Counted from the first letter of the stretch, positions 9,291-20,188 are shown. The stretch is DNA of 64,000 nt from Brachybacterium paraconglomeratum (GCF_003994255.1 NZ_ML133851.1:372001-436000), one strand, 5' to 3'. Notes: generated from the sequence alone by a model not told the origin. A program made the numbers and translations.

Positions 9291-10307
9291 TCAGGAGCCC
9301 AGGTCGCTCCGGGAGCGCTCCGCCTCGAGAGTGCGGCGGGTCACCTCGACGTCCTCGGCCATCTGCTCCACGAGCGCGTCGATCGAGTCGAACTTCAGCG
9401 TGGGGCGCTGGAACTCGACGAACTCCAGGCGCACGGTGTCGCCGTAGAGGTGGAGGTCGTGGTCGCCCAGCACGTAGGCCTCGACGGTGCGGCGGGGCGC
9501 GCCGTCGGCCTCGAAGGTGGGGTTGGTGCCGATGGAGATCGTCGCCGGGGCGCCGGCCAGCGGCTCGTCGCCCGCGTGCGAGGGGTCCTGGGCGGTGACC
9601 GTCGCATAGCCGGCGTAGACGCCGTCGGCCGGGATCAGGCCCTGCGGCCGCGGGCCCAGGTTCGCCGTGGGGAAGCCGAGCTCGCGCCCGCGGCGGAAGC
9701 CGTGGTGGATCTCGTCGGTGACGGTGTGCAGCCTGCCCAGCGCCTCGTTCGCGGCGCGCACGTCGCCGGCGAGCACGTCACGCCGGATCCCGGAGGAGGA
9801 GATCCGGCCGGTGCCCGTCCCCTCGGGCCCGAGGTCCGGGGCGGTGACGACCTCGAAGCCGTACTTCTCCCCCAGCTCGCGCATGGTGTCGATGTTCCCC
9901 GCGTTCGCGCGGCCGAACAGGGCGTCCTCCCCCAGCACCACGCACTTCGCACGCAGCCCCTCGACCAGGAAGATCCGCACGAACTCCTCCGGCGAGTGCC
10001 GGGCGAAGTCGAGCGTGAACTCGAGGTCGAGCACACCGTGCAGGCCGGCGAGCAGGAGCAGGCGGTCGCGATCCTCGTGCCCGGTCAGCAGCGGCGTCGC
10101 CTCGGGAGAGCCCATGACATGGCGCGGATGCGGCCAGAAGGTGAGGGCGACGGGGCTCAGGGAGCGCGCCTCGGCATGGCGGCGCAGCTGGTCCAGCACG
10201 AAGCGGTGCCCCCGGTGGACGCCGTCGTAGTTCCCGATCGAGACCGCGGTCTCGCCGAGCTCGGCGGGCACCTCCAGGGCGGAGTGCCAGATGGGGAGGC
10301 GGGTCAC
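9291..10307 (-). CDS. ribF: Bifunctional riboflavin kinase / FMN adenylyltransferase
   Basis: 338 residues from GTG 10307. The N-terminal adenylyltransferase domain has VSIGNYDGVHRGHRFVL, matching GNFDGVHxGH, then a PHPRH loop and SSSGIRRDV. The C-terminal riboflavin kinase domain has GRELGFPTANL and LYGDTVRLEFVEFQRPTLKF. The enzyme makes FMN and then FAD. The open frame continues upstream to 10538, but that stretch is unrelated low-complexity sequence and the GTG fits the family N-terminus. It sits upstream of rpsO and is divergent from the L,D-transpeptidase gene. Confidence 0.94.
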   Translation of the reverse strand: MTRLPIWHSALEVPAELGETAVSIGNYDGVHRGHRFVLDQLRRHAEARSLSPVALTFWPHPRHVMGSPEATPLLTGHEDRDRLLLLAGLHGVLDLEFTLDFARHSPEEFVRIFLVEGLRAKCVVLGEDALFGRANAGNIDTMRELGEKYGFEVVTAPDLGPEGTGTGRISSSGIRRDVLAGDVRAANEALGRLHTVTDEIHHGFRRGRELGFPTANLGPRPQGLIPADGVYAGYATVTAQDPSHAGDEPLAGAPATISIGTNPTFEADGAPRRTVEAYVLGDHDLHLYGDTVRLEFVEFQRPTLKFDSIDALVEQMAEDVEVTRRTLEAERSRSDLGS

Positions 10308-10660
10308 GACGCGCTCAGGTCCTTCCGATGCCGGGTGCGGTCCGCGCACCCGTGCTCCGCCGCCCCCGGCGGGCGGGCTGCGACGGCGGGTTCGCCGGAG
10401 GACACTGTAGCGCTCGCAGTCCCGGGCCATCCGACGTCGCCACGGCGCCGACGCCCCGGGGCGTGCTCCGGGCCACCTGCCCGAGCGCGACCTGGACCTC
10501 GGCTGTTGCAGAGCTGTGACGAACCTCGGACCGGACATCGTGGTAGTGCGCGGGACGCTCCGCTACTCTCGGACGGAAGGCGGCGCCGGGGAGGGACCCC
10601 TGTGCCCTGCGGCGCGAGCCGAGGGCGGGCACGACGGCCGCCGAGAACGGATCTGGATCC
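10308..10660. other. Divergent intergenic region between ribF and the L,D-transpeptidase
   Basis: 353 bases without a convincing gene. It must hold promoters for both flanking genes. A TACTCT box (10564-10569) could be a -10 element for the transpeptidase with a leader of about 85 bases, but no good -35 is present. The leader did not match the c-di-AMP riboswitch core that often precedes actinobacterial cell-wall hydrolase genes. Confidence 0.4.
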
Positions 10661-12196
10661 ATGACGAACGTGACCGATACGGCCCCGGGTGGCCGCAGCC
10701 GTCGCCGGGTCGCGCTGATCCTCGTGGCGATCGTCGCCGTCCTCGCCGTGATCCTCACCGGCGGGGCGCTGGCCTACGCCAAGCAGTTCGAGGGCCGCGC
10801 GCTGCCGGGGACCATGGTGCTCGGCCAGGACGTCTCCGGGAAGAGCCCCGAGGAGATCGCCGCCCTGGTGACCGAGCACGGCGAGTCCGTGAAGGTCTCG
10901 GTGACCGCCGGGGATCAGCAGCTCGAGGTGCCGCTGGCGGACCTCGGCGTGAGCGTCGACTCCGCCGCGACCGCCGCCGCGGCGCTCGAGCGCGACGACT
11001 CCCTGCCCGCGGTCATCTCCTCGACCTGGTCCGGCGAGCACAGCGTCGAGCCCGTCGTCGAGGTGGACGAGGCCGCCGTGGCCGAGTTCGCGAAGGGCCT
11101 GGTCCCCGAGGACATGACCACCCCGGTCGATGCGCAGGTCGTCTTCGACGAGGAGGCGCAGGCCTGGAACGTCGAGCCCGGCCGCAACGGCCAGGGCGTG
11201 GACCCGCAGACCCTCGTCGAGGCCGTGAAGACCAAGGCCCCCGCCCTCGAGAGCTTCTCCGTGGAGCAGCCGATCGAGGAGATCGCCCCCGCGATCAGCA
11301 CCGAGGAGGCCGAGGAGGTCGTCGGCAAGATCTCCTCGCTGCTCGAGCAGCCCATGTCGATCTCCGGCGCCGACGGCGAGACCCACGAGGTCTCCGCCGA
11401 GCGCCGCAGCGACTGGATCTCCGTGACACCGGACGAGTCCGGCGAGAACCTCACCATCGCGGTGGACGAGGACGCGGTGCGCGAGTGGGTCGCCACCCGC
11501 GCCGACAAGGACGCCGTCGAGCCGGAGAACGGCATCGAGCAGGTCGACGAGGCCGGCGAGGTCGTCAAGGTCGTCTCCGAGAAGAAGGACGGCCTGGAGA
11601 TCACCAACACCGACGCCGTCGCCGACGAGCTGATCACCGCGCTGAAGGGCACCACTCCCCTGGAGGCCGCCTTCGAGACCAAGAAGCTCGAGGCCGAGGT
11701 CGACAAGGTCGACGCGCCGAAGGACGAGGAGGAGAAGGACGAGGAGAAGTCCTCGGACGACGAGAAGAAGGACGAGGAGACGAAGGACGAGGAGCCCGCC
11801 GCCGAGCCGACCGGCGAGAAGTGGATCGACGTCGACCTCACCAACAAGACGGTCACCGCCTACGTGGGCGACACCCCCGTCTGGGGCCCGCGCTCGATGG
11901 TCGACGGCAAGGAGGGCAACGAGACCCCCACCGGCACCTACGAGATCTACCTGCGCTACGACCGCCAGGACATGACCAACGCGGCGTACTACGACGAGGG
12001 CCATCCGAAGTACTACTACACCCCGGACGTCCCCTGGGTGCAGTACTTCCACCACGGGTACGGGTTCCACGGCGCGCCGTGGCGCTCCTCCTTCGGGTAC
12101 TCCGGCTCGCACGGCTGCATCAACCTGCCGGTCTCCGATGCGAAGTGGCTGTACGACTGGGCCAGCATGGGCACCAAGACGGTGGTGCACCGCTGA
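10661..12196 (+). CDS. Membrane-anchored L,D-transpeptidase (YkuD domain)
   Basis: 511 residues. A short cytoplasmic tail ends in RSRRR, followed by one transmembrane helix (about 16-40). Two regions resembling peptidoglycan-binding PG_binding_4 domains span about 45-340. A charged linker rich in Lys/Asp/Glu lies at about 345-390. A C-terminal YkuD domain carries FHGAPW and then SGSHGCINLPVSDA, with catalytic Cys at about 486 and the paired His. The enzyme forms 3-3 crosslinks or attaches proteins to peptidoglycan outside the membrane. It is a single gene ended by a strong bidirectional hairpin. The long Lys/Glu linker is probably a flexible wall-spanning tether. Confidence 0.92.
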   Translation: MTNVTDTAPGGRSRRRVALILVAIVAVLAVILTGGALAYAKQFEGRALPGTMVLGQDVSGKSPEEIAALVTEHGESVKVSVTAGDQQLEVPLADLGVSVDSAATAAAALERDDSLPAVISSTWSGEHSVEPVVEVDEAAVAEFAKGLVPEDMTTPVDAQVVFDEEAQAWNVEPGRNGQGVDPQTLVEAVKTKAPALESFSVEQPIEEIAPAISTEEAEEVVGKISSLLEQPMSISGADGETHEVSAERRSDWISVTPDESGENLTIAVDEDAVREWVATRADKDAVEPENGIEQVDEAGEVVKVVSEKKDGLEITNTDAVADELITALKGTTPLEAAFETKKLEAEVDKVDAPKDEEEKDEEKSSDDEKKDEETKDEEPAAEPTGEKWIDVDLTNKTVTAYVGDTPVWGPRSMVDGKEGNETPTGTYEIYLRYDRQDMTNAAYYDEGHPKYYYTPDVPWVQYFHHGYGFHGAPWRSSFGYSGSHGCINLPVSDAKWLYDWASMGTKTVVHR

Positions 12197-12223
12197 GCGG
12201 TCCCCGCTCCCCCGCACGGCAGT

Positions 12224-12263
12224 GAGAGAGGGCCCCTCCCGGGAACGGGAGGGGCCCTCTCTC
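12224..12263. terminator. Bidirectional terminator between the L,D-transpeptidase and truB
   Basis: Perfect 18-base arms (12224-12241 and 12246-12263) close a GGAA loop. It sits 28 bases past the transpeptidase stop and 49 bases past the truB stop on the other strand, so it can end both convergent transcripts. The arms begin and end in GAGAGA/TCTCTC, giving a modest pyrimidine run on the plus strand. Confidence 0.9.
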
Positions 12264-12311
12264 CGTGCGAGCCCCGGTGCGGCGATCCTGCCCGCGGGGA
12301 GCACGGGCGGC

Positions 12312-13259
12312 TCAGCGGCGGGCGTCCTCGGGCACGACGAGCCGGGGGTGCCAGTCCCGTCCTTCGCGCTGCAGGACGGCCACCAGGCGGCCGGCCGTAT
12401 CGAGGGCCGCGACCGGGGCGTCCTCCGGGCCGGCGTGCGCGGGATGGGGCCAGGAGGGCGCTCGCAGCTCCTGCGCGGAGCGGATCCGCTTCCCCGTCCC
12501 GAGCGCCGCGGCCTCGTCCTCCGAGACGTCCAGGACCGGCAGCACGCGCGCGGCGATCTCGCCGAGCCCGTGCAGGGGCAGGTCCACGTCGTCGCCCTCG
12601 CCGCGGGCGGGGACCTGCACCCCGTCCTCGACCGCGAAGGGGCCGACGGCGGTGCGGCGCAGCGCGGTGAGGTGCCCGCCGACGCCGAGGGCGGCGCCGA
12701 GGTCGCGGGCGAGGGCGCGGACGTAGGTGCCCGAGGAGCAGTCGACCACGGCCTCGAGGTCGAGGTGCCCGTCCTGCTCGGTGCGGGAGAGGATCTCGAA
12801 GCGCGGCACGCGCACGGGCCGGGCGGCGAGCTGGACGTCCTCCCCCGCGCGGGCGCGGGCGTAGGCGCGCTTCCCGTCGACCTTGATCGCGCTGACCGTC
12901 GAGGGGACCTGCTGGATGTCGCCGCGGAGCCCGTCGAGGGCCTCCTCGAGACGGACGTCCTCGATCCCGGTGGCATCGACCCGCTCGCCCAGCGGCTCGC
13001 CCTCGCGGTCGTCGGTCGTGGTGGCGCTGCCCAGCCGGATCGTGGCGAGGTAGGTCTTGTCCAGGCCGACGAGATGGGTGAGCAGCCGGGTGCCCTGCCC
13101 GACGCCCAGCACGAGCAGGCCCGTGGCCATCGGATCGAGGGTTCCGGCGTGGCCGACCTTCTTGGTCCCCAGCAGCCAGCGCACGCGGGCGACCACGTCG
13201 TGGCTGGTGCGGTCCTCGGCCTTGTCGACGAGCAGGATGCCGTGGGGTGCGGAGGTCAC
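12312..13259 (-). CDS. truB: tRNA pseudouridine-55 synthase
   Basis: 315 residues from GTG 13259. [18 protein letters not shown] opens the protein and [21 protein letters not shown] holds the catalytic Asp. [11 protein letters not shown], the [18 protein letters not shown] block and [13 protein letters not shown] follow. TruB converts U55 in the T loop of tRNA to pseudouridine and acts as a tRNA chaperone. A C-terminal PUA-like segment of about 60 residues follows. The start overlaps the rbfA stop by four bases (GTGA), so translation is coupled. It is the last gene of the rimP-nusA-infB-rbfA-truB run. Confidence 0.96.
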   Translation of the reverse strand: MTSAPHGILLVDKAEDRTSHDVVARVRWLLGTKKVGHAGTLDPMATGLLVLGVGQGTRLLTHLVGLDKTYLATIRLGSATTTDDREGEPLGERVDATGIEDVRLEEALDGLRGDIQQVPSTVSAIKVDGKRAYARARAGEDVQLAARPVRVPRFEILSRTEQDGHLDLEAVVDCSSGTYVRALARDLGAALGVGGHLTALRRTAVGPFAVEDGVQVPARGEGDDVDLPLHGLGEIAARVLPVLDVSEDEAAALGTGKRIRSAQELRAPSWPHPAHAGPEDAPVAALDTAGRLVAVLQREGRDWHPRLVVPEDARR

Positions 13260-13750
13260 GCCCGCTCGTGCCCCGGGGCGGTGCCCTCGTCGTCGTCGAG
13301 GTCCTCGTCGTCGAGGTCCTCGTCCTCCTCGTCGCGGGGCTTGCGGTAGGGATCGGCCTCGCCGGCGTAGGCGGCGCCCTCCTTGGAGCGGGCGAGCTCC
13401 GCGTCGCGGCCGCGGGCCTCGCTGAGGAGGTCCTCGATGACGCGCGCGTTCTCGGGCACCGCATCGGCGATGAACTCGAGGGTGGGGGTCAGGCGCACGC
13501 CGGTCTGTCGGCCGACCTCGCGGCGGAGCATGCCGGTGGCACTGTGCAGCGCGGCGGCGGTGCCCTCGCGCTCCTCGTCGGTGCCGAAGACGGTGTAGAA
13601 GACGGTGGCGTGCTGGAGGTCGCCGCTGACGCGCACGTCGGTGATGGTCACGAAGCCGAGCCGCGGGTCCTTGACCCGGGTGTCGAGCATGGTGGCGACG
13701 ATGACCTTGATGCGGTCGGCGAGCTTGAGAGCGCGGGGGTTGTCGTTCAT
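13256..13750 (-). CDS. rbfA: 30S ribosome-binding factor A
   Basis: 164 residues. The KH-like core is clear: [41 protein letters not shown], then [21 protein letters not shown]. RbfA binds the pre-30S particle and helps mature the 5' end of 16S rRNA. The core of about 120 residues is followed by a C-terminal tail of about 40 residues, mostly Asp/Glu, which is longer than in E. coli. It overlaps the upstream methyltransferase-like gene and the downstream truB by four bases each. Confidence 0.95.
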   Translation of the reverse strand: MNDNPRALKLADRIKVIVATMLDTRVKDPRLGFVTITDVRVSGDLQHATVFYTVFGTDEEREGTAAALHSATGMLRREVGRQTGVRLTPTLEFIADAVPENARVIEDLLSEARGRDAELARSKEGAAYAGEADPYRKPRDEEDEDLDDEDLDDDEGTAPGHERA

Positions 13751-14856
13751 GGGATGGGATCCTCCTGGTCGGCGCCGAGAGCGGCGAGCTCCTCGGCGCG
13801 GGGATGGTCGAAGGGGACCGCGAGCAGGATGTCACGGTCGATGGACTGGTCGACGCGGTGGCGGAAGGCGCCGTCGGCGCTGAGCACGCGCAGCCCGGCG
13901 TCCGCGAGCACCGCGCTGGCCTCGGCGTGGTCGAGGGTGCGGCGGTTGACCGCGAGCGCGACCCCGGCGCCGTCGCGCAGCAGCGAGCGCCAGCCGGGCG
14001 CCGCCTCGCGCAGCACCTCGAGCGGGGAGCGCTGCCAGGCGCCGCCGGCCCGGGAGCCGTGCTGGACCCCGTAGGGCAGGTCCCCGACGAGCGCGTCGAC
14101 GGAGCCGCCGGGCAGCACCTCGCCCAGTCGGGTGGCGTCGCAGCCGAGCAGGGTCAGGCGCTGCCCTCCGCCGGCGCGCAGGGTCTGCTTGTCGGGCGCG
14201 AGCTCCGCCTCGGTCCGGCTGCCCAGCTGCTCGCCGTGCACGGTGAGCCGCGTGGTCTCCAGGGTGTGCTTGTAGCGGTGGGTGCGCAGCCAGGTGCCGA
14301 GGAACGCCCGGTAGGCCTCCACGTCCTTGCGGTCGATCTCCGCGCCGACGGGGCTGAGCCCGAGGCGCAGCGCCCGGTTCAGCGTGGTGCCGCGTCCGCA
14401 CAGCGGATCGAGCAGGTCGAGGGTCCCGTCGAGGATCCCTGCGCGGCGGGCGGACAGGGCCGCGGCGAGGTTCACCAGCAGGGCGGTGAACTGCTCGTTG
14501 GTCTTGCCGGTGTAGCGCAGGGTGGTCTCGAGGTCGGAGGGGTGGCGCAGCACGGCGGGCAGGGGCCGGGGGCGCAGCAGCGGCCGGTCCGGGTCCTGGG
14601 GGTCCTCCTGCTGCACGTCGAGCACGCCGAGGGTGCCCGAGAGCATCGCCAGCAGCGCCTCGGAGCGCGGCCCGCCCGTCGCGCCGCGCACCTCGAGCCC
14701 CGCCATCCCCCCGACCTCCCGGTCCCGCAGAGAGGGCACCGCGCCGAGATGGGCGCCGAGCACCCAGTGCGCCTCGGAGCGCGAGAGCGCCCCCGCGGCC
14801 TGCGCGTAGACGCGATTGGCCGAGGGGGCGCGGAGCAGGAGGGACACCTCGCTCAT
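13747..14856 (-). CDS. Putative RNA methyltransferase, Trm11/Trm-G10-like SAM enzyme
   Basis: 369 residues from ATG 14856, which has a GGAGGAG ribosome site. The second half is a Rossmann methyltransferase: [16 protein letters not shown] is the SAM-binding motif I with the Cys-Gly-Arg-Gly-Thr turn seen in THUMP-type RNA methyltransferases, and [10 protein letters not shown] is the catalytic D-x-PY motif IV of N-methylases. The [16 protein letters not shown] stretch precedes motif I as in tRNA G10/m2G enzymes. The target is unknown; a guanine N2 in tRNA is the best inference. It lies between infB and rbfA, where most bacteria have no gene, and its stop overlaps rbfA (ATGA). Confidence 0.7.
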   Translation of the reverse strand: MSEVSLLLRAPSANRVYAQAAGALSRSEAHWVLGAHLGAVPSLRDREVGGMAGLEVRGATGGPRSEALLAMLSGTLGVLDVQQEDPQDPDRPLLRPRPLPAVLRHPSDLETTLRYTGKTNEQFTALLVNLAAALSARRAGILDGTLDLLDPLCGRGTTLNRALRLGLSPVGAEIDRKDVEAYRAFLGTWLRTHRYKHTLETTRLTVHGEQLGSRTEAELAPDKQTLRAGGGQRLTLLGCDATRLGEVLPGGSVDALVGDLPYGVQHGSRAGGAWQRSPLEVLREAAPGWRSLLRDGAGVALAVNRRTLDHAEASAVLADAGLRVLSADGAFRHRVDQSIDRDILLAVPFDHPRAEELAALGADQEDPIP

Positions 14857-14921
14857 CGTGGTCTCCTCCCCCGCCGGCGCGGCCGGGCACCCCGGCGAAG
14901 GGGTGCCCGGCCGTCGCAGGA

Positions 14922-17798
14922 TCAGCTGCGGGGCTTCTCCTGCATCTCGTAGGTGGTGATGAGGTCCTCGAGCTGGAGGTCGTTGAAGGACCCCAGGTTG
15001 ATGCCGCACTCGTAGCCCTCGCGGACCTCGGTGACATCGTCCTTGTAGCGTCGCAGACCGGCGATCTCGATGTTCTCCGCGATGACCTTGCCGCCGCGGG
15101 TGATGCGCGCCTTGGCGCCGCGCTTGATGAGGCCGCCGCGCACGATCGAGCCGGCGATGTTGCCGAACTTGGAGGAGCGGAAGATCTCGCGGATCTCCGC
15201 CGAGCCGAGCTCGACCTCCTCGTACTCCGGCTTGAGCATGCCCTTGAGGGCCTGCTCGACCTCGTCGATGGCGTTGTAGATGACCGAGTAGTACTTGATC
15301 TCCACGCCCTCGCGGTCGGCGTACTCCGCGTTCAGGCCCTCGGCCCGGACGTTGTAGCCGATGATGACCGCGTCCGAGGCGACGGCGAGGTTGATGTTGT
15401 TCATCGTGATCGCGCCGACGCCGCGGTCGATGATCCGCAGGTCCACGCCCTCGCCGACATCGATGCCCAGCAGCGACTCCTCCAGAGCCTCGACGGCACC
15501 GGCCGCGTCGCCCTTGAGGATGAGGTTGAGGGTCTCGATCTTGCCGTCGGCGACGTGCTTGTTGAGGTCCTCGAGCGAGATGCGCTTGCGGGCCTTGGAG
15601 AGCGAGGCGGCGCGCTTGGCGGCCTCCCGCTTCTCGGCGATCTGACGGGCGGTGCGCTCGTCCTGGGCGACCAGGAAGGAGTCACCGGCGCCGGGCACCG
15701 AGGTGAGGCCGAGGACCTGCACCGGGCGGGACGGACCCGCCTCGGTGACGTTCTCGCCGTTCTCGTCGAGCATGGCGCGCACTCGGCCGTGGCCGATGCC
15801 GCACACGATCGCGTCGCCGACCCGCAGGGTGCCCTGCTGGACGAGCACGGTGGCGACCGGGCCGCGTCCCTTGTCCAGGTTCGCCTCGATGGCCACGCCG
15901 CGCGCGTCCTTGTCGGGGTTCGCCGAGAGCTCGAGGGAGGCGTCCGCGGTGAGCAGCACCGCCTCCAGCAGGTCGTCGATGTTCAGGTTCTCGCGAGCGG
16001 AGACGTCGACGAACATCGTCTCGCCGCCGTACTCCTCGGCGATCAGGTTGTACTCGGTCAGCTGCTGCCGGATCTTCTCCGGGTTCGCCTCGGGCTTGTC
16101 GATCTTGTTGACCGCGACCACGATCGGCACGTTCGCCGCCTGGGCGTGGTTCAGCGCCTCGATCGTCTGGGGCATCACGCCGTCGTCCGCCGCGACCACG
16201 AGGATCGCGATGTCGGTGACGTCCGCACCACGGGCACGCATGGCGGTGAACGCCTCGTGGCCCGGGGTGTCGATGAAGGTGAGCTGTCGCTCGGCGCCCT
16301 CGTGCTCGACGTCCACCTGGTACGCACCGATGTGCTGGGTGATGCCGCCGGCCTCGCCCGCACCGACCTTCGCCTTGCGGATGGTGTCCAGCAGGCGGGT
16401 CTTGCCGTGGTCGACGTGACCCATGACGGTGACGACCGGGGGCCGCGGCATGCGGTCCGCCTCGTCCTCCTCGGCGAGCTCCGCGTCGAGGTCGATGTCG
16501 AACTGCTCGAGCAGCTCGCGCTCCTCGTCCTCCGGGGAGACGATCTCGATCTTGTAGCCGAGCTCGTTGCCGAGCAGCTCGAAGGTGTCCTCGTCCAGCG
16601 ACTGGGTGGCCGTGGCCATCTCGCCCATCGCGAAGAGCACCGTGATCAGCGACGCGGGGTTGACGTCGATGCGATCGGCGAAATCGGACAGCGAGGCGCC
16701 GCGGCGCATGCGGATGGTCGCGCCGTTGCCGCGGGGCAGCGAGACGCCGCCCGGTGCGGGAGCCTGCTGCTGCTCCCATTCCTGGCGCTTCGCGCGCTTC
16801 GACTTGCGGGAGCGGGCCGGCTTGCCGCCGCGCCCGAAGGCGCCCTGCGTCGCGCCGCGACCGCCGCGACCGCGGGGGCCGGGGCCGCCGCCGGGACGAC
16901 CGCCCGTGCCGCCGCCACCGCCGGGACGACCGCCGGGGCCGCCGCCGCGACCGCGGCCGCCGCCCTGGTTGGCGTCGGCGAGGCCGCCGTGGGAGTGCTG
17001 GCGCATGATGCCCGGGGTGGGCATGCCGGGACGGGGACCGCCCTGACGCGGCGCGCCGCCGGGACGGGGAGCGCCCTCACGGGGAGTGCGACCGCCCTGC
17101 TCGGCGCCGGCGCCGGCGCCGGCGCCCTGGCCGGGACGCGGCGGACGCTGGCCCGGACGGGGCATGCCCTGCGAGGTGGCGAAGGGGTTGTTGCCGGGAC
17201 GGGGACCGCCCGGACGCGGCCCGCCCTGACCGCCGCCCTGGCCGGGCTTGCGGCCGGGGCGAGGCATGCCCTGCGAGCTGGCGAAGGGGTTGTTGCCGGG
17301 GCGCGCGGCACCAGGGCGCGGCGCGGGGCGCTCGTTCCCGGGCTTGGGCGCGGACGGCTTCTCGGCGCCGGGCTTGGGGGCTGGGGCGCCGGGCTTGGCG
17401 GACGGACGCGGGGCCTCCGACGCGGGCTTCTCCGCGGCGGGCTTCTCCGCCGCGGGCTCGGCCGGAGCCGCGGCCTTCGGCGTCGGGGCGGCGGGGCCGG
17501 GCTTCTGCGGCGCGTTCTGGGGGCCGGGCTTCTGCGCGGCGGGGGCCTCGGCGGCGGGCTTCTGCGCGGCGGGCTTCGCACCGGGCTTCGGCGCGGAGCC
17601 CGGCGTGGGGGCGCCGGAGGTCTTCTTGGGGGCGCCGTCGGCCGCCGGGAACTCCTGGCGCAGACGACGGGCGACGGGTGCCTCGATGGTCGAGGAGGCG
17701 GATCGGACGAACTCGCCCATGTCCTGCAGCTTCTGCAGGACGACCTTGCTGGGCTGTCCGAGCTCCTTGGCGAGCTCGTGGACGCGGACCTTAGCCAC
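14922..17798 (-). CDS. infB: Translation initiation factor IF-2
   Basis: 958 residues. The N-terminal IF2N domain ([20 protein letters not shown]) is followed by about 270 residues of Pro/Ala/Gly/Lys repeats, including three [12 protein letters not shown] blocks, as in other actinobacteria. The GTPase core has [14 protein letters not shown] (G1), TQHIG (G2), DTPGHEAF (G3) and NKIDKPEA (G4). The C-terminal domains that bind fMet-tRNA follow ([13 protein letters not shown]). IF-2 places initiator tRNA in the 30S P site. The repeat-rich linker is the least constrained part and may vary in length between strains. Confidence 0.98.
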   Translation of the reverse strand: MAKVRVHELAKELGQPSKVVLQKLQDMGEFVRSASSTIEAPVARRLRQEFPAADGAPKKTSGAPTPGSAPKPGAKPAAQKPAAEAPAAQKPGPQNAPQKPGPAAPTPKAAAPAEPAAEKPAAEKPASEAPRPSAKPGAPAPKPGAEKPSAPKPGNERPAPRPGAARPGNNPFASSQGMPRPGRKPGQGGGQGGPRPGGPRPGNNPFATSQGMPRPGQRPPRPGQGAGAGAGAEQGGRTPREGAPRPGGAPRQGGPRPGMPTPGIMRQHSHGGLADANQGGGRGRGGGPGGRPGGGGGTGGRPGGGPGPRGRGGRGATQGAFGRGGKPARSRKSKRAKRQEWEQQQAPAPGGVSLPRGNGATIRMRRGASLSDFADRIDVNPASLITVLFAMGEMATATQSLDEDTFELLGNELGYKIEIVSPEDEERELLEQFDIDLDAELAEEDEADRMPRPPVVTVMGHVDHGKTRLLDTIRKAKVGAGEAGGITQHIGAYQVDVEHEGAERQLTFIDTPGHEAFTAMRARGADVTDIAILVVAADDGVMPQTIEALNHAQAANVPIVVAVNKIDKPEANPEKIRQQLTEYNLIAEEYGGETMFVDVSARENLNIDDLLEAVLLTADASLELSANPDKDARGVAIEANLDKGRGPVATVLVQQGTLRVGDAIVCGIGHGRVRAMLDENGENVTEAGPSRPVQVLGLTSVPGAGDSFLVAQDERTARQIAEKREAAKRAASLSKARKRISLEDLNKHVADGKIETLNLILKGDAAGAVEALEESLLGIDVGEGVDLRIIDRGVGAITMNNINLAVASDAVIIGYNVRAEGLNAEYADREGVEIKYYSVIYNAIDEVEQALKGMLKPEYEEVELGSAEIREIFRSSKFGNIAGSIVRGGLIKRGAKARITRGGKVIAENIEIAGLRRYKDDVTEVREGYECGINLGSFNDLQLEDLITTYEMQEKPRS

Positions 17799-17859
17799 TT
17801 TTCTCCTGTCTCGGTCCGGCCGACAAGAGGGCTCGGACCATTAGTTCCTGAGGGTGCTC

Positions 17860-17875
17860 ATGAGTGAGTACTCAT
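17860..17875 (-). promoter_or_regulatory. Small dyad in the infB leader
   Basis: ATGAGT and ACTCAT pair around a four-base spacer, about 60 bases before the infB ATG and just past the ylxR stop. It is AT-richer than its surroundings. It could be a weak attenuator or a regulator site. The meaning is uncertain. Confidence 0.3.
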
Positions 17876-17894
17876 CGGATGTCCATGGGTGCTT

Positions 17895-18272
17895 CTACCT
17901 GTTCCACGTACGGGTGGGTTCGAAGGCCTCGAGGTCCCGGGCGAGGAGCCCGGTGTCGACCCTGCCGCGGAAGGACCGGGCCGGGCCGCCTCGCCGCAGG
18001 GCGAGGTCGAGACATGATGCGTCGGGGTGGAGCCATGCCCCGCGGCCGGGCGCCGATCCCGTGGGATCGACGCGGACGCGTGGGACGACGCCATCGGGAG
18101 CGGGCTCCCGGACCAGTCGCACCAGCTGCTCGCGCGGAGCCGCCTGGCGGCAGCCGACGCATGTGCGCTCGGGGCGGTGTGCGGTGGAGCGTGCGATGAC
18201 GCGACCTCCTCCGTTCCGAGCGCCTCCGCCCGGACGGGAGGGCGGTCGACGGGGGTCGATCGCGGTCTCCAC
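17895..18272 (-). CDS. ylxR: YlxR family RNA-binding protein (DUF448, RnpM-like)
   Basis: 125 residues. The core motif PERTCVGCRQAAPREQLVRLVR matches the GRGAWLH-type YlxR fold, and GRGAWLHPDASCLDLALRRG follows. YlxR proteins bind RNA; in Bacillus the homologue RnpM modulates RNase P. The gene lies between nusA and infB, the conserved position. The GTG at 18272 gives about 24 extra residues before the conserved core, and no better internal start is visible, so the exact start is uncertain. Confidence 0.85.
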   Translation of the reverse strand: METAIDPRRPPSRPGGGARNGGGRVIARSTAHRPERTCVGCRQAAPREQLVRLVREPAPDGVVPRVRVDPTGSAPGRGAWLHPDASCLDLALRRGGPARSFRGRVDTGLLARDLEAFEPTRTWNR

Positions 18273-18431
18273 TGGGCGAACAGCCTCCCCAGTGTAGCGG
18301 ACGGGTGCGTCCCGGGCCGCAGCGGGGAGGCGTGCGACACACCTCGGCGTCCCGCGGGCCCCGCGGTGCGGGCCCCTGGGCCCGTGGCTCGTGCCCCGGG
18401 GATCGGCGGCGGACGCCGGGCCGCGCGGAGC

Positions 18432-19418
18432 TCAGCCCTCGGCCGGCACCTCGCCCCCGCCCTCGGGGCGGATGTCGATCTTCCAGCCCGTGAGCTTCGC
18501 AGCCAGGCGGGCGTTCTGCCCGTCCTTGCCGATCGCCAGGGAGAGCTGGTTCTCGGGGACCACGGCGCGCACGGCCCGGCCCACCTCGTCGATCACGGTG
18601 ACGGAGGAGACCTTCGACGGGGAGAGGGCGCCGGCGACGTACGCCGCGGGGTCCTCGTCGAAGTCGACGATGTCGATCTTCTCGCCGCCGAGCTCGTTCA
18701 TCACCGAGCGGACGCGCGCGCCCATCGGGCCGATGCAGGCGCCCTTCGCGTTCACGCCCGGGACCGTGGCGCGCACCGCCATCTTGGTGCGATGGCCGGC
18801 CTCGCGGGCGAGCCCGGCGATCTCGACGGTGCCGTCGGCGACCTCGGGCACCTCGAGCGCGAACAGCCGGCGCACGAAGTTCGGGTGGGAGCGCGAGAGC
18901 ATGATCTGCGGGCCCTTCGGGCCGCGGCGGACCTCGGTGACGTAGGCGCGCAGCCGTCGGCCGTGGGAGTAGTCCTCCCCCGGCACCCGCTCGTGCGGGG
19001 GCAGGACGGCCTCGACCTCGCCGAGATCGACCAGCACCATGCGCGGGTCGCGACCCTGCTGGATGATGCCGGAGACGATGTCGTCCTCGCGGTCGGCGTA
19101 GGTGCCCAGCACCGCGTCGTCCTCGAGGTCGCGGATGCGCTGGAAGATGACCTGGCGCGCGGTGCTCGCGGCGACGCGGCCGAAGTTCTCCGGGGTGTCG
19201 TCCCACTCCTCGAGGACCACGCCGTCGGCGTCGCGCTCGCGGGCGATGACGGCGACCTCGCCGGTGCGCTCGTCGATCAGCACCTCGGAGTCGCGGACCG
19301 GATGGTCCGTGTGCAGGTAGGCGGCGTGCAGCGCCGAGCGGATCGCGTCCAGCAGCACGGGCAGGCTGATCTCGCGCTCGCGCTCGAGGGCCCGCAGGGC
19401 ACCCATGTCGATGTCCAT
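18432..19418 (-). CDS. nusA: Transcription termination/antitermination factor NusA
   Basis: 328 residues from ATG 19418, preceded by an AGGAGAGC ribosome site. The N-terminal RNA polymerase-binding domain is followed by an S1 domain ([16 protein letters not shown]), then KH1 and KH2 ([18 protein letters not shown] and [27 protein letters not shown]). The protein lacks the long acidic repeats of the enterobacterial form, as usual in actinobacteria. It modulates pausing, termination and rRNA antitermination. It starts one base after the rimP stop. Confidence 0.97.
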   Translation of the reverse strand: MDIDMGALRALEREREISLPVLLDAIRSALHAAYLHTDHPVRDSEVLIDERTGEVAVIARERDADGVVLEEWDDTPENFGRVAASTARQVIFQRIRDLEDDAVLGTYADREDDIVSGIIQQGRDPRMVLVDLGEVEAVLPPHERVPGEDYSHGRRLRAYVTEVRRGPKGPQIMLSRSHPNFVRRLFALEVPEVADGTVEIAGLAREAGHRTKMAVRATVPGVNAKGACIGPMGARVRSVMNELGGEKIDIVDFDEDPAAYVAGALSPSKVSSVTVIDEVGRAVRAVVPENQLSLAIGKDGQNARLAAKLTGWKIDIRPEGGGEVPAEG

Positions 19419-19419
19419 C

Positions 19420-20061
19420 TCAGCTCTCCTTCGTCGCGGTGGTCCCCGCGGTGTTCTCGGCGGTCGTGGTGTCCGGGGCGGCGAGGCCGGCCCCGGGGAG
19501 GTCGGCGGCGGCGTCGGCCAGCAGCTGCTCGAGGTCTTCCGGCGGGTCGAACTCGACCTCGACCCGTGCCGCGTCGAGCTCGTCGATCCGCAGCGCGAGG
19601 CGCTCGGCGGTGCCGGCGGGGAGCTTCCGGGGCCGGCCGCGGTCGTCCCGGCCGGGCTCCTGGCGCAGGTGCAGGGTCTCGCCGTCGACGGCGAGCAGCC
19701 GGGCACGGTGCTCGGTCCCGGCGGCGGTGCGCAGGGCGAGGAGGCGGCCGCGGCTGCGGCGGAAGTGGCGGGGCGCGGTGAGGGCGCGCTCGACGCCGGG
19801 GGTGGTGAGCTCCAGCAGCACCGGCTCGGGGCCCAGCAGGGAGTCGTCGGCGTCGATCCGGGCTGACAGCTCGCGGGAGGCCTCGGCGACGGTGTCGAGG
19901 TCGGCGCTGCCGAGCTCGTCCTCGGGCTGGTCCACGACCAGGCGCAGGCGCGGCATCCCGCCCTCGCGCCCCAGCTCGACCTCCTCGAGCACGAGCCCGT
20001 GGGCGTCCAGCACGGCGGCGGCGGCCTCCCGCAGGTCGGTGTGGTCCTCGAGTGCGCTCAT
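19420..20061 (-). CDS. rimP: Ribosome maturation factor RimP
   Basis: 213 residues. [22 protein letters not shown] and the [19 protein letters not shown] block identify RimP, the 30S assembly factor that is the first gene of this operon. A GCAGGAGG ribosome site lies upstream. The C-terminus carries about 40 residues of Ala/Thr-rich tail. On the other strand the DUF4439 gene starts 128 bases away, so 20062-20188 holds two divergent promoters. Confidence 0.93.
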   Translation of the reverse strand: MSALEDHTDLREAAAAVLDAHGLVLEEVELGREGGMPRLRLVVDQPEDELGSADLDTVAEASRELSARIDADDSLLGPEPVLLELTTPGVERALTAPRHFRRSRGRLLALRTAAGTEHRARLLAVDGETLHLRQEPGRDDRGRPRKLPAGTAERLALRIDELDAARVEVEFDPPEDLEQLLADAAADLPGAGLAAPDTTTAENTAGTTATKES

Positions 20062-20188
20062 GGACTGATCGCCTCCTGCTCATATGGGTGACTTCGCCGC
20101 CCGGGACGTGCCCCTGAGCGTCGGCACCAGGATAGTGTCCGCGCGGCGTCCGCGCTGTCCCGGGGCACGCGGATGCGAGAATCCTCCC

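Noticed and set aside
10540..10660. A c-di-AMP (ydaO) riboswitch before the L,D-transpeptidase
   Set aside because: The conserved GGGA...CCGAA and terminal helices of that class are not visible.
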